This document shows positions 53,456-61,370 of a stretch of DNA of 64,000 nt, piece after piece (positions within the stretch are counted from its first letter, which is position 1; every line of letters begins with the position of its first letter). This stretch comes from Clostridium jeddahitimonense (GTDB lineage Bacteria > Bacillota > Clostridia > Clostridiales > Clostridiaceae). Under the pieces are notes generated by a model that was not told the DNA's origin, did not search any database, and saw nothing but the letters and a program-made list of their open reading frames with translations. The stretch spans positions 617,182 to 681,181 of the forward strand of contig LM994670.1 of the NCBI GenBank assembly GCA_000753455.2, read 5' to 3'. Position numbers and translations under genes: made by a program.

Positions 53456-54733
53456 ATGAAGAAAAAATATCTAACACTTCCACCCATAGGGATGAGAATT
53501 ATAAAATCTTCGATAGGTGTATTGCTAGGATTTATTATTTACTTTTTAAGGGAGAAACAAGGAAAACCTTTCTATACTGCCTTATCAGTACTATGGTGTA
53601 TGCAACCATATAGTAGTAATGCAAAGGCTAATGCACTTCAAAGAACAATAGGTACATTTATAGGAGCTGTATATGGACTAATTATGATATTGGTTGAGTT
53701 ATATTTTATGCCTTTCGATAACGAGTTCTTCAGATATATAACGATATCTCTATTAATAATTCCTATTATATATACAACAGTGATATTTAATAAGAAAAAT
53801 GCATCTTATTTTTCTTGTGTAGTATTTTTAAGTATTGTAGTTAATCATCTTAAAGATAAAAATCCATATTTATTCGTATTTAATAGAATGATGGATACAA
53901 TGATAGGTATAGGTCTAGCTCTTATGATAAATACCTTTGAACTTCCTAGAAAAAAAAGAAATGACTTGCTTTTTGTAGCTGAATTAGACAAGGTATTATT
54001 AAATATGAAAGAAACATTAACTTCTTATAGTAAGATTGAATTAAATAAAATGCTTGATGATGGTATTAAGTTTACGATAGCAACTATGAAAACACCAGGA
54101 GCGTTAATTACATCTTTACAGGACATAAGATTAAACTTACCTGTTATAGCTATGGATGGAGCTATATTATTTGATATGAAAGAAAATAAGTATTTAAAAG
54201 TTTATGAGATGACTCATGATGAAACTAAAAAATTAGTGGATTTAATTCATAGTAGAGATATGCATTGCTTTATAAATTCTGTTGTAGAAGATTCAGTAAT
54301 GATTTACTATGATGATTTTAAAAATACTGTTGAAAGTGATATATATAATAATTTAAGAAAATCACCTTATAGAAATTATATAAAAGAAGAGTTACCAGAA
54401 AGATATGGAGCAGTATATTTAATGCTAATTGATGAGAAGGAAAAAATAGAATTTTTATATGAAGAATTAGAAGAGTTAGGATATACAAAAGACTTTAAGG
54501 TTTTAAAGTACGATTCTGACAATTATCCAGGATATACTTATATTAAGATTTATAACAAAAAGGCTATTAAAGAAAACATGATTAAATATGTTCAAGGCTT
54601 AACAGATGTAAAGAGCACTATAGTCTTTGAAAATGATGATGAAGTTTTAAATAATTCTATAAATAAAAATGACTCTAATGAAGTAGTTAAAAAGTTAAAG
54701 AAGATATATAGACCCTATTTTTGGCAAAAGTAA
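53456..54733 (+). CDS. FUSC/ArAE membrane domain fused to a degenerate HAD-like domain
   Basis: A 425-residue protein. Residues 1-165 form an aromatic-acid-exporter/FUSC membrane domain with about five helices (KSSIGVLLGFIIYF, QRTIGTFIGAVYG). Residues about 175-300 follow a Cof-type HAD core: ELDKVLLNM in place of DMDGTLLN, then DGIKFTIATMKTP (motif II) and PVIAMDGAILFD. The first catalytic aspartate is Glu and the last motif with paired Asp is not seen, so the domain is probably catalytically dead and ligand-binding. GGGGG precedes ATG. It may gate export by sensing a metabolite (inference). Confidence 0.75.
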   Translation: MKKKYLTLPPIGMRIIKSSIGVLLGFIIYFLREKQGKPFYTALSVLWCMQPYSSNAKANALQRTIGTFIGAVYGLIMILVELYFMPFDNEFFRYITISLLIIPIIYTTVIFNKKNASYFSCVVFLSIVVNHLKDKNPYLFVFNRMMDTMIGIGLALMINTFELPRKKRNDLLFVAELDKVLLNMKETLTSYSKIELNKMLDDGIKFTIATMKTPGALITSLQDIRLNLPVIAMDGAILFDMKENKYLKVYEMTHDETKKLVDLIHSRDMHCFINSVVEDSVMIYYDDFKNTVESDIYNNLRKSPYRNYIKEELPERYGAVYLMLIDEKEKIEFLYEELEELGYTKDFKVLKYDSDNYPGYTYIKIYNKKAIKENMIKYVQGLTDVKSTIVFENDDEVLNNSINKNDSNEVVKKLKKIYRPYFWQK

Positions 54734-54740
54734 ATAAGTT

Positions 54741-54806
54741 AGTTTTTATGATAAAGATGCCAAGGGCACAGAGATGTTCTGGGATGAAATTATGATGAAA
54801 CTTTGA
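54741..54806 (+). pseudogene. Remnant of a DUF2935 gene
   Basis: A frame with no start reads DKDAKGTEMFWDEIMMKL then stop. FWDEIMM matches the repeated DUF2935 helix FWDQIMMEH of the intact gene at 44339. It is probably the scar of a deleted paralogue downstream of the FUSC-HAD gene. Confidence 0.5.
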
Positions 54807-54843
54807 AAGTGATGTGTAGTCTAAAAGTGTTTAAAGTAGGTAA

Positions 54844-54872
54844 AAAGGGGAGACAATTTTTGTCTCCCTTGT
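54844..54872. terminator. Bidirectional terminator
   Basis: AAGGGGAGACAA pairs with TTGTCTCCCTT (one bulged G). Five A on one side give a T run for the minus-strand repeat-protein genes. Confidence 0.75.
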
Positions 54873-54885
54873 TCAATTTAACAAA

Positions 54886-54999
54886 TTATTTTTTATGACC
54901 ATTACCTGCGCCAGTTTTTTCTTTGATTTCGTGAAGATTTAATTTTCTATCATGTTTAAGAACTACTTCATGAATTTTTTCGCTTTTATGCTTAGTCAT
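54886..54999 (-). CDS. Single-unit LNLHEIK/TGAG repeat microprotein
   Basis: A 37-residue protein with an AAGGAG site 8 bases before ATG. It is one complete unit of the repeat found three times in the next gene: basic start (KHKSEKIHEVV), KHDRKLNLHEIK, then KTGAGNGHKK. No signal or membrane segment. Its similarity to units 1 and 3 of the larger protein shows tandem gene duplication. I do not recognise the family; a possible nucleic-acid or metal-binding structural peptide. Confidence 0.75.
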   Translation of the reverse strand: MTKHKSEKIHEVVLKHDRKLNLHEIKEKTGAGNGHKK

Positions 55000-55022
55000 A
55001 TAAATCACTCCTTAAAATATAA

Positions 55023-55466
55023 TTAATGTTTATAACCGCTTCCTGCACCAGTTTTTTGCTTGATTTCATGAAGGTTTAACCTTCTATCACTTGCATGAAA
55101 AACTGCATGAATTTTATGACTCTTATGAGTATCACCACAATGACATTGAGGGTCACTACAATCGCAAGGTGGTGTATTTACATTATCCTTTAAGTCTTTT
55201 TGATCTATAAAGCCATCACCAGCACCAGTTTGAGCTTTTATTTTATGTAAGTTTACTTTACCTTCAATACTATTTACTACTTGATGAATTTTATGGAACT
55301 TATTAGTATTAACAAAAGTATCATTTATAGGTAAAGCTTCGTTAGTATCATCAGGGTGTTTATAACCATTACCAGCACCAGTTTGAGCTTTTATTTCATG
55401 TAAATTAAGTTTTCTATCATGTTGTTGGACTACTTCTTCTATCTTTTCACTCTTATGTTTTTTCAT
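55023..55466 (-). CDS. Three-unit LNLHEIK/TGAG repeat protein
   Basis: A 147-residue protein built of three copies of a 31-35 residue unit (3-37, 56-86 and 114-147), each with a basic amphipathic HK.HKI..V segment, (K/R)(L/V)NLH.IK and TGAG.G. Linkers are acidic; the second holds CDCSDPQCHC (C101, C103, C108, C110), a likely metal site. AGGAGG precedes ATG by 6 bases. It is followed 23 bases later by the single-unit paralogue and probably shares its transcript. No known family recognised. Confidence 0.75.
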   Translation of the reverse strand: MKKHKSEKIEEVVQQHDRKLNLHEIKAQTGAGNGYKHPDDTNEALPINDTFVNTNKFHKIHQVVNSIEGKVNLHKIKAQTGAGDGFIDQKDLKDNVNTPPCDCSDPQCHCGDTHKSHKIHAVFHASDRRLNLHEIKQKTGAGSGYKH

Positions 55467-55735
55467 ACAAACCTCCTAAAACATAGTATTTATATAAAAT
55501 ATCTATTATTGTTTTGTGTTAAAAAGGAAAAATGATACCTTGTATTTTATTGAAACAATTATTACATATTGTATTTTAATATAAATATGAGAAGAAACTT
55601 AGTGTTTAAGTTGGTTTAATTAAATTATCACAATAAAATGATAAAAGAGGATTTATTTTCATGGGATTAATATTTTTTCTTTGTAGATAATAGTAATGTA
55701 CCAAGAAGGCATCAAGTTTTAGGAGGAAAAATAGT

Positions 55736-55840
55736 ATGAGTGAAAAACATGATTGTTCATGTGCAAGCCAACAACAAAAAGAAAAGAAATCTAATAATTG
55801 TGGGTGTAAGCATAACAAGAAAGTTAAAAAACAAGACTAA
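55736..55840 (+). CDS. Small Cys- and Lys-rich protein of 34 residues
   Basis: AGGAGG lies 9 bases before ATG. The product has two C-x-C pairs (DCSCAS and NCGCKH) in a Lys/Gln-rich background, suggesting a small metal-binding peptide. The C-x-C spacing echoes the linker of the repeat protein encoded divergently at 55023. Not recognised; coding call rests on the ribosome site and composition. Confidence 0.5.
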   Translation: MSEKHDCSCASQQQKEKKSNNCGCKHNKKVKKQD

Positions 55841-55958
55841 TTGAAGGACAGGTTTAGCTGAAAAATTTAAAAGAAGTATTTAAAATGCGAAATAGTTTTT
55901 AGTAATATTATTACTAAATTATTTCGCATTTTATTTTCAAAAAAATAACAGTAAAATA

Positions 55959-55987
55959 TTGACAATAACGATAGTCGATATTAAACT
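55959..55987 (+). promoter_or_regulatory. PadR operon promoter
   Basis: TTGACA followed after 17 bases by TAAACT, overlapped by the first operator repeat. Confidence 0.5.
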
Positions 55988-56046
55988 ATAGATATAAATA
56001 ACGATAGTCGATATTAGACTGTAAAAAATATCGATATACGATATTA
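55964..56046 (+). promoter_or_regulatory. Three-copy operator upstream of the PadR gene
   Basis: A 20-base motif, AATAACGATAGTCGATATTA, occurs at 55964-55983 and identically at 55997-56016. A diverged third copy (AATATCGATATACGATATTA) lies at 56027-56046. The spacings of 33 and 30 bases are near three helical turns, suggesting cooperative binding on one face. The first overlaps the promoter and the last abuts the ribosome site, as for autorepression by PadR. Confidence 0.75.
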
Positions 56047-56059
56047 GAGGTGATGCTAA

Positions 56060-56395
56060 TTGGCAAGAGAGCAGTTTCAGAATTTAACAGAGCCGATGTA
56101 TTATATTTTAATGGCGTTGATAGATGAGAGATGCGGAGTAGATATTATGTCCGCTGTAGATGAAATATCAAATGGAAGAGTAAAGGTAGGACCGGGGACT
56201 TTATATGCTTTGCTTGGGAAATTTGAAAAGGAAAAAATGATAGTGGAAACTGGGGTAGATGGCAGAAGAAGAAGTTATATCATTACTGAAAAAGGCTTAA
56301 ATATTTTAAAGGAAGAATATGAGAGAATAATGATACTCCTTAGAGATGGGAAAAGATTTTTAGGAGGGATGGTTAATGAGGATAGGAAAGACTAA
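56060..56395 (+). CDS. PadR family transcriptional regulator
   Basis: A 111-residue winged-helix repressor starting at TTG with AGAGGTGAT upstream. It has the PadR pattern TEPMYYILMALIDERCGVDI, VGPGTLYALLGKFEKEKMI and GRRRSYIITEKG. The short C-terminal helix fits subfamily 2, which dimerises. It overlaps the DUF2812 gene by 20 bases, the usual pairing, and probably represses the operon from the upstream repeats. Confidence 0.92.
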   Translation: MAREQFQNLTEPMYYILMALIDERCGVDIMSAVDEISNGRVKVGPGTLYALLGKFEKEKMIVETGVDGRRRSYIITEKGLNILKEEYERIMILLRDGKRFLGGMVNEDRKD

Positions 56396-57689
56396 ATGGA
56401 CATTGTTTAAATTTATACCATATGAGTATAAAGTATTGGAAAAGTATTTAGAGAAAATGGCTTTAAAAGGTTGGATGCTTGAAGGGATGGTAGGTTTTTT
56501 TCTAAAATTTATTAAGATAGAACCTAAGGCGTTAAAATATTCAGTTGATGTTATGGATAAAATTCCAATGATTCTAGGATGTGACAGCAAATCAGCAGTA
56601 GAATGCAGGGAGTATTGTGAAGCTGCAGGTTGGAAGTTTATTTGCCAGATGGAAAAAATTCAAATTTACTGTAAGGAGAATGAAGTTTACAAGATACCGA
56701 TTCAAACTGATGAAGAGGAAAAATATAAATCTATATTTAAGGCTTCATTAAAATATAGCATTTTAAATATTTTATGTGTATCGATGTTTTTATACTCTCA
56801 ATATCTTACTTCTTTTGGTAATGTATTTCCTGAGTTTCTAGCGGATAATTCCAAACTTTTATTACTATTACTTTTAAGCTTGTGGTTTATTCAAGAGTCT
56901 GTACAATTTATCCATTTTATAATATGGTCAATTACAGGGCGATTAAGATTAAAAAGGAATGAACCAATATCATATGATTTTAAAGCAATAACAGGTATAA
57001 AGCTTGTTTTAAATAAGATAATGTTCATTTTATCAGTGGCAATGTTGTGTATTATTATTTTATCAGGACTTTTAGGAAAGCATTTACTTGAATTTTTAAT
57101 TGTACTTACGTTAAGTATATTAGCTGGAATAATATTATTTAAGGTTATAAAAAAGATAACTAATAAAGATGAGACAAGAAAATTAATTAATATTTCAATA
57201 GTTATTCTTATAGTAATAATTAATCTTATAATATATTCAAGAATGACAATCACTATAGGTATAAATGGAATACTTGGAGATAAGAATGATTATGGAAGCT
57301 ATAGCTTAGCTTTAAAAGATTTTGATATGATAAGCGCAGAATCATATGGGGAGAAGAAAGAGAGTGTTTTGGCATATTGTGAGCATTATATTGAAGATGA
57401 TGAAAATTCGTATATTTCATATTATTTATACAGAAGTAGATATAATTTTATAATTGATTATGTGCTTAATAAAGAATTTGAAAAGATAAATAGATATGAT
57501 AATGAAGAAGTTATAATTATGGAAAGTAATATACCTGACAATGTTAAAGTGTATAAAAGTATAAATGAGGATAAATTTATTTTAATATCAGATAATACAT
57601 TTATTAGTTTATATATCAATAGGAAAGATTTAGACGGTGAAGAAGTTATAAACATTATATATGATAAAGTATTTAAAAGTGCAAGTTAA
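56376..57689 (+). CDS. DUF2812 membrane protein
   Basis: A 437-residue protein with an N-terminal DUF2812 domain (about 5-100, FKFIPYEYKVLEKYLEKMAL and GWMLEGM) and about six membrane helices between 125 and 300. A soluble C-terminal domain (about 310-437) follows. DUF2812 genes are almost always next to PadR genes and are thought to respond to envelope stress or ligands; the role is unknown. The start overlaps padR, so translation is coupled. Confidence 0.85.
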   Translation: MRIGKTKWTLFKFIPYEYKVLEKYLEKMALKGWMLEGMVGFFLKFIKIEPKALKYSVDVMDKIPMILGCDSKSAVECREYCEAAGWKFICQMEKIQIYCKENEVYKIPIQTDEEEKYKSIFKASLKYSILNILCVSMFLYSQYLTSFGNVFPEFLADNSKLLLLLLLSLWFIQESVQFIHFIIWSITGRLRLKRNEPISYDFKAITGIKLVLNKIMFILSVAMLCIIILSGLLGKHLLEFLIVLTLSILAGIILFKVIKKITNKDETRKLINISIVILIVIINLIIYSRMTITIGINGILGDKNDYGSYSLALKDFDMISAESYGEKKESVLAYCEHYIEDDENSYISYYLYRSRYNFIIDYVLNKEFEKINRYDNEEVIIMESNIPDNVKVYKSINEDKFILISDNTFISLYINRKDLDGEEVINIIYDKVFKSAS

Positions 57690-57741
57690 TCTTGTGCTTT
57701 TAAAATTCTTAAGAGCATTTTTGCCAATTAACTTAAAAGAA

Positions 57742-57776
57742 AACAACCCTTATAGTAAGAATAAGGGTTGTTTTTT
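57742..57776. terminator. Bidirectional terminator between DUF2812 and tRNA-fMet
   Basis: A 12-bp stem (AACAACCCTTAT) with a seven-base loop. The plus-strand T run (57771-57776) reaches the encoded CCA end of the tRNA. On the minus strand TTTTCTTTT follows the hairpin. Confidence 0.88.
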
Positions 57777-57851
57777 GGTTGCGGGGGCAGGACTTGAACC
57801 TACGACCTTTGGGTTATGAGCCCAACGAGCTGCCAACTGCTCCACCCCGCG
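57776..57851 (-). tRNA. Initiator tRNA-Met (CAT)
   Basis: The 76-base cloverleaf starts CGCGGGG and ends CCCCGCA-A-CCA. C1 faces A72, the initiator-specific mismatch. The anticodon stem has three G-C pairs around CTCATAA, also initiator-specific. The T arm GGTTCAAGTCC is canonical, and CCA is encoded. It is a solitary tRNA gene with its own promoter and terminator. Confidence 0.96.
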
Positions 57852-57892
57852 ATATTATGTTGTGCATATTTCTTTGCTCAACTTGTGACCTA

Positions 57893-57921
57893 AGTATAAC
57901 GTAGTAAATAATTAAAGTCAA
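57893..57921 (-). promoter_or_regulatory. Promoter of tRNA-fMet
   Basis: On the minus strand TTGACT and TATACT are 17 bases apart, about 42 bases upstream of the tRNA 5' end. The gap from there to the CAP-protein gene (to 58218) is AT-rich; I see no further gene in it. Confidence 0.8.
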
Positions 57922-58218
57922 AGATGTATTATGTTATATTAAGGCTTAAGAGTATAAGAGATAGCTTAGAGTTCTATATACTATGATATAGTACAATGGT
58001 TGATAAAGAATTATAAGATAACTTTTTTGATAATTTAGCCATATATGATAATGATTTATTTACAAGGTTAATTTAATCTGAATTACTAATAGTCTACTAT
58101 AATAATTTATGAATTTATGTGTTACTATAAACGGGACAAGTTGGTAAAGACGTAAAAGTACATTAGCACTAAAAATGAGTTGTATAAAATGACAGCTCAA
58201 ATTATAGGAGGAATGGAA

Positions 58219-59001
58219 ATGAAATCTAAAATAATTGCGCTAGTAATAGCAGGGACTACAATGTTAGGAACAGTATCAGCAAGTGCTGGTACAAGATACT
58301 ATAATGTGAATAATGGTGGATATAGACACCATTGGACTAAGCATTTCAATAAACCTTGTAATCCAAATCAAGGTGAAAAACCATCAACTGGAGAGGATAA
58401 TGTAGTAAAACCACCAGTATCAGATGATAATACAGTTGTAACACCACCGACGGGAGGAGAAAATACAGAAGTAACTCCACCAACTACAGGAGATGATACA
58501 ACAGTAACACCACCAGCATCAGATGACAGTACAGTTGTAACGCCACCAACAGAAGGTGACACAGTAACAGATAATAATACAAATGCATCTGATAAGTTTA
58601 TGGCACAAGTTGAACAAGCTATCTTCAATAAGGTTAATGAAGAGAGAGTAAAAGCTGGGGTAGCACCATTAAGTTATAATACTACAATGGAGAAATATGC
58701 AAGAATTAAATCACAAGACATGGGAGCTAACAATTACTTCAGTCATACAGATTTAAGTGGTAATTATATAACAGCTAAAATGAAGGCTGATGGAGTATCA
58801 TATAACTCATGGGGTGAAAATATAGCATACCTAGGGGGTTACGGTACTGATCCAACAGTATTAGCAAACCAATTTATGACTAACTGGATGAATTCATCAG
58901 GTCATAGAAAAAATATACTATCTACAGATTTTACAAGCATTGGAGTAGGAGTATATCAAATCGGAAATAAGGTCTATGCAACTCAAGAGTTTTATAGATA
59001 A
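58219..59001 (+). CDS. Secreted CAP/SCP-domain protein
   Basis: A 260-residue protein with a signal peptide (about 1-23, ALVIAGTTMLGTVSASA). A low-complexity linker (about 55-125) repeats VTPPT/SDDNT units, and a C-terminal CAP domain (about 133-260) has EERVKAGVAPLSYN, YFSHTD, SWGENIAY and SGHRKNIL. The His and Glu of the CAP cavity are present. Family members of the YkwD type are extracellular; roles include spore coat or wall. AGGAGG precedes the chosen ATG; an ATG at 58213 is too close to the site. Confidence 0.9.
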   Translation: MKSKIIALVIAGTTMLGTVSASAGTRYYNVNNGGYRHHWTKHFNKPCNPNQGEKPSTGEDNVVKPPVSDDNTVVTPPTGGENTEVTPPTTGDDTTVTPPASDDSTVVTPPTEGDTVTDNNTNASDKFMAQVEQAIFNKVNEERVKAGVAPLSYNTTMEKYARIKSQDMGANNYFSHTDLSGNYITAKMKADGVSYNSWGENIAYLGGYGTDPTVLANQFMTNWMNSSGHRKNILSTDFTSIGVGVYQIGNKVYATQEFYR

Positions 59002-59059
59002 TATTTTAAATTAATTAAGCGTTCTAGATACCAATTTAACATAAATGTACTTTTAGATG

Positions 59060-59090
59060 GAGCCTATATCAATATAGGCTCTGTTTTTTT
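59060..59090 (+). terminator. Rho-independent terminator
   Basis: GAGCCTATA pairs with TATAGGCTC (9 bp, loop TCAA), then TG and a T run. Confidence 0.88.
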
Positions 59091-59117
59091 GTTTTAAATA
59101 ATATTTTTATATTAATA

Positions 59118-59561
59118 TTAAGAATATTTTCTACCAGTTATTTTAGAAATAGTAACTTTTATAACCTCTATATTAGAGATATCATCACATGAAATATTTG
59201 TTAGGGAACCATATTTATTTTTAAAACTTTCGATTACAGATAGTTTTTCTTTAATATTATTAATAATAGTTGCACTTCCGTTTGCTATTATAGTTTTATA
59301 AATTTCTAGTCTTCTATAGTAATAGTGTTGTGATAATGTAATTCCTGCAATACGCGTATAATATATATTATCCATTTTTTGGCTAATAGTATTGCTTATG
59401 AAGTAAAATAGTAAATCTTCATCGGAATAGTCAAAAACATACCACATAGGCACAGATTCAATATTTGTTGTATCAGTTGTAGCTAAATAGCACATTTTTT
59501 CTTCGTTTAAAATTGTACTAATTTCTTTTGTTGTAAGCTCTTTATAATTACAAATATCCAT
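59118..59561 (-). CDS. Pyridoxamine 5'-phosphate oxidase-like flavin protein
   Basis: A 147-residue split-barrel protein. CYLATTDTTNIESVPMWYVFD resembles the FMN-binding start of PNPOx-like proteins, and the length fits the small general stress/flavin-binding subgroup rather than PdxH. AAAAGGAG lies 11 bases before ATG. It probably binds FMN, F420 or heme; the substrate is unknown. It has an RRNPP-like regulator downstream-facing on the same strand, about 120 bases away. Confidence 0.8.
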   Translation of the reverse strand: MDICNYKELTTKEISTILNEEKMCYLATTDTTNIESVPMWYVFDYSDEDLLFYFISNTISQKMDNIYYTRIAGITLSQHYYYRRLEIYKTIIANGSATIINNIKEKLSVIESFKNKYGSLTNISCDDISNIEVIKVTISKITGRKYS

Positions 59562-59640
59562 ACCTAGATTGCTCCTTTTTTATTAAGATAATATATTATA
59601 TGATAGCAATGCTGAAATGGTATGATAATTATGTAAATAA

Positions 59641-59676
59641 AAGCAAGTAATATAAGAACTCTTACATTACTTGCTT
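59641..59676 (-). terminator. Terminator of the XRE-TPR regulator gene
   Basis: AAGCAAGTAAT pairs with ATTACTTGCTT (11 bp). On the minus strand the hairpin is followed by TTATTT. Confidence 0.75.
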
Positions 59677-59682
59677 TCTAAA

Positions 59683-60912
59683 TTATAAAAATAAAGCATC
59701 TTTATATTTTCTGTTATATATATAGTATTCTTTAAGCAAAGTAATAAAGACTTTTTTTAATTCTACTAATTTATGCATATTATCAATTATATAAATCAAT
59801 AAGTTTTCCCAATTAGGATTTTTTAAGTAATCGTCATCCTCGATATATAGATTAAATAACTTATATATCCTATTAGCTAAATCTTCGTTTATATGCTCTA
59901 ATGATTGAGCATTTTTTAGCTTCTGAATAGAGTTTTTCAGTAAAGCTTTATTATTTAATGAAAAGTATATTAAAGATTCAGTTATACTATCAGGCACTAG
60001 CATTCTGTGGTCAACAAGGCCTGTATTATTTTTAAGATAAGTTAATGAAGTTGAACAATCTTTTAATCTATAATATGCCCATGAAATTATAGAGTTTAGA
60101 TGTTCAATGAAGTATTTATTATTAAGTTTTTCAGCAATGCTTAAAGAGATTTTTAAATATTCAATAGCATCACTATAGTTATCTAGCATAAAATGGACTT
60201 CTGCAATTTTTTCATAGCAGGACATAATGCTTATAATATTACCTTCTGATACATATAAATCTAAAGCTTTTTTTATACAATCATAAGATTTTATGGGATT
60301 ATTCTCTATTCGATAAGCATAAGATAACCAGAAATAACAGTGTCCATTATCTTTGTAATTTAGTGCTTGCTCAATAAGATTTTTACCTATAGATTTATCT
60401 TGAGAAAGATTTAATTCATCCACACCTACATAAAAATTATATAAAAACTTTTGTTGTGGAGATAATAGTTCAAAGGATGAATGAAGTAAGCTTTTAGAAC
60501 TCTCAAATTTTTCTCTATTTGGGGTAGAACAATATCTTGCAAGTTTGGCTAAAAAGTAGTCAATTACAAGGGGGGAAGTGATATAATCGTTTTCTTGGGA
60601 TTCTAATTCATTGAAAAGCTTATTTGTTAAATCAAACTCATTAAAATGAAGTTTATCAAAAAAGAGTTTTAAACTAGCGATGCCTTTTTCTAAGAATTCT
60701 TCAGAATCATTAAAGCTTAAGCCAAGCCTAGTAAATATAATAGATATAACTTCTTCACTTGGAATTAAGTCACCGCTTTCTATACGACTTAAGTATGAAG
60801 CAACACAAATTCCTTTAGATAAGGCCTTTTGACTCATATTTTGATTTATTCTATTAAACTTAATTATGGAACCGATAATTTTTTTATTATCTTTATATTT
60901 GTAAAAGTCCAT
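59683..60912 (-). CDS. XRE-TPR regulator, RRNPP-like
   Basis: A 409-residue protein with an N-terminal XRE helix-turn-helix (about 12-66, MSQKALSKGICVASYLSRIESG) and a C-terminal array of TPR-like helices (about 75-400; for example YRIENNPIKSYDCIKKALDL). This is the layout of PlcR/NprR/Rgg-type regulators that bind short exported peptides. GGAGT lies about 9 bases before ATG. No gene for a cognate propeptide was found in 59562-59682 or 60913-61370. It is divergent from the sugar ABC operon, which it might regulate. Confidence 0.85.
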   Translation of the reverse strand: MDFYKYKDNKKIIGSIIKFNRINQNMSQKALSKGICVASYLSRIESGDLIPSEEVISIIFTRLGLSFNDSEEFLEKGIASLKLFFDKLHFNEFDLTNKLFNELESQENDYITSPLVIDYFLAKLARYCSTPNREKFESSKSLLHSSFELLSPQQKFLYNFYVGVDELNLSQDKSIGKNLIEQALNYKDNGHCYFWLSYAYRIENNPIKSYDCIKKALDLYVSEGNIISIMSCYEKIAEVHFMLDNYSDAIEYLKISLSIAEKLNNKYFIEHLNSIISWAYYRLKDCSTSLTYLKNNTGLVDHRMLVPDSITESLIYFSLNNKALLKNSIQKLKNAQSLEHINEDLANRIYKLFNLYIEDDDYLKNPNWENLLIYIIDNMHKLVELKKVFITLLKEYYIYNRKYKDALFL

Positions 60913-61106
60913 CCAAAAACTCCTTTGTTTATGTGGTAATATAATAATTATAAATTATTATGGAAAAAAAATAAAGTAAAGGGATAGATTAGAAATGTAA
61001 AAAATATATGTATTTTCAATAAATGTGTGAAATTTAACATTGAAAAAGTTTACTTAAAAGTTAAAAAACAATTGAGATTTTACACTATTATTATTTGTAC
61101 AAGCTA

Positions 61107-61134
61107 TTGACTAAAATTGCCACACTGATATAAT
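61107..61134 (+). promoter_or_regulatory. Promoter of the sugar ABC operon
   Basis: TTGACT and TATAAT with 16-base spacing. Transcription would begin near 61141, giving a leader of about 230 bases before the binding-protein gene. The region 60913-61106 is AT-rich with nothing else I can support. Confidence 0.75.
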
Positions 61135-61139
61135 AAAAG

Positions 61140-61241
61140 TGTAGCCAAGATTAATGATAAAGTTTACATTGTGGTTACAACTTATTTTTTCGACAAAAAT
61201 GGAAACGGTACCGTAAAATTTTTAAGGTGAATTTTAACGGT
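61140..61241 (+). promoter_or_regulatory. Operator and hairpins in the sugar operon leader
   Basis: ATGGAAACGGTACCGT (61199-61214) matches the CcpA cre consensus at 14 of 16 positions and contains the perfect palindrome ACGGTACCGT, as for LacI-family operators. It is about 60 bases downstream of the start site, a roadblock position. TGTAGCCA (61140-61147) can pair with TGGTTACA (61172-61179), ahead of ATTTTTT. ACCGTAAAATT (61210-61220) can pair with AATTTTAACGGT (61230-61241). Confidence 0.6.
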
Positions 61242-61370
61242 ATTAAATAAAAAGAAAAAATGGACGAATTGTTTGCTGGAATTTCTGGAAACGATTTAGT
61301 TATGTTAAATAAGTATTTAAGTTTTACAACTTTAAATAAATTAGTAATTAAAAGTGGAGGAGAATTAATT

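Noticed and set aside
55606..55818. Minus-strand open frame of 70 codons
   Set aside because: It is antisense to the small Cys-rich gene, with no ribosome site and low-complexity hydrophobic sequence.
58368..58628. Antisense open frame with Val/Gly repeats in the CAP protein gene
   Set aside because: The repeats are the complement of the PPT/SDD linker codons; no independent start signal.
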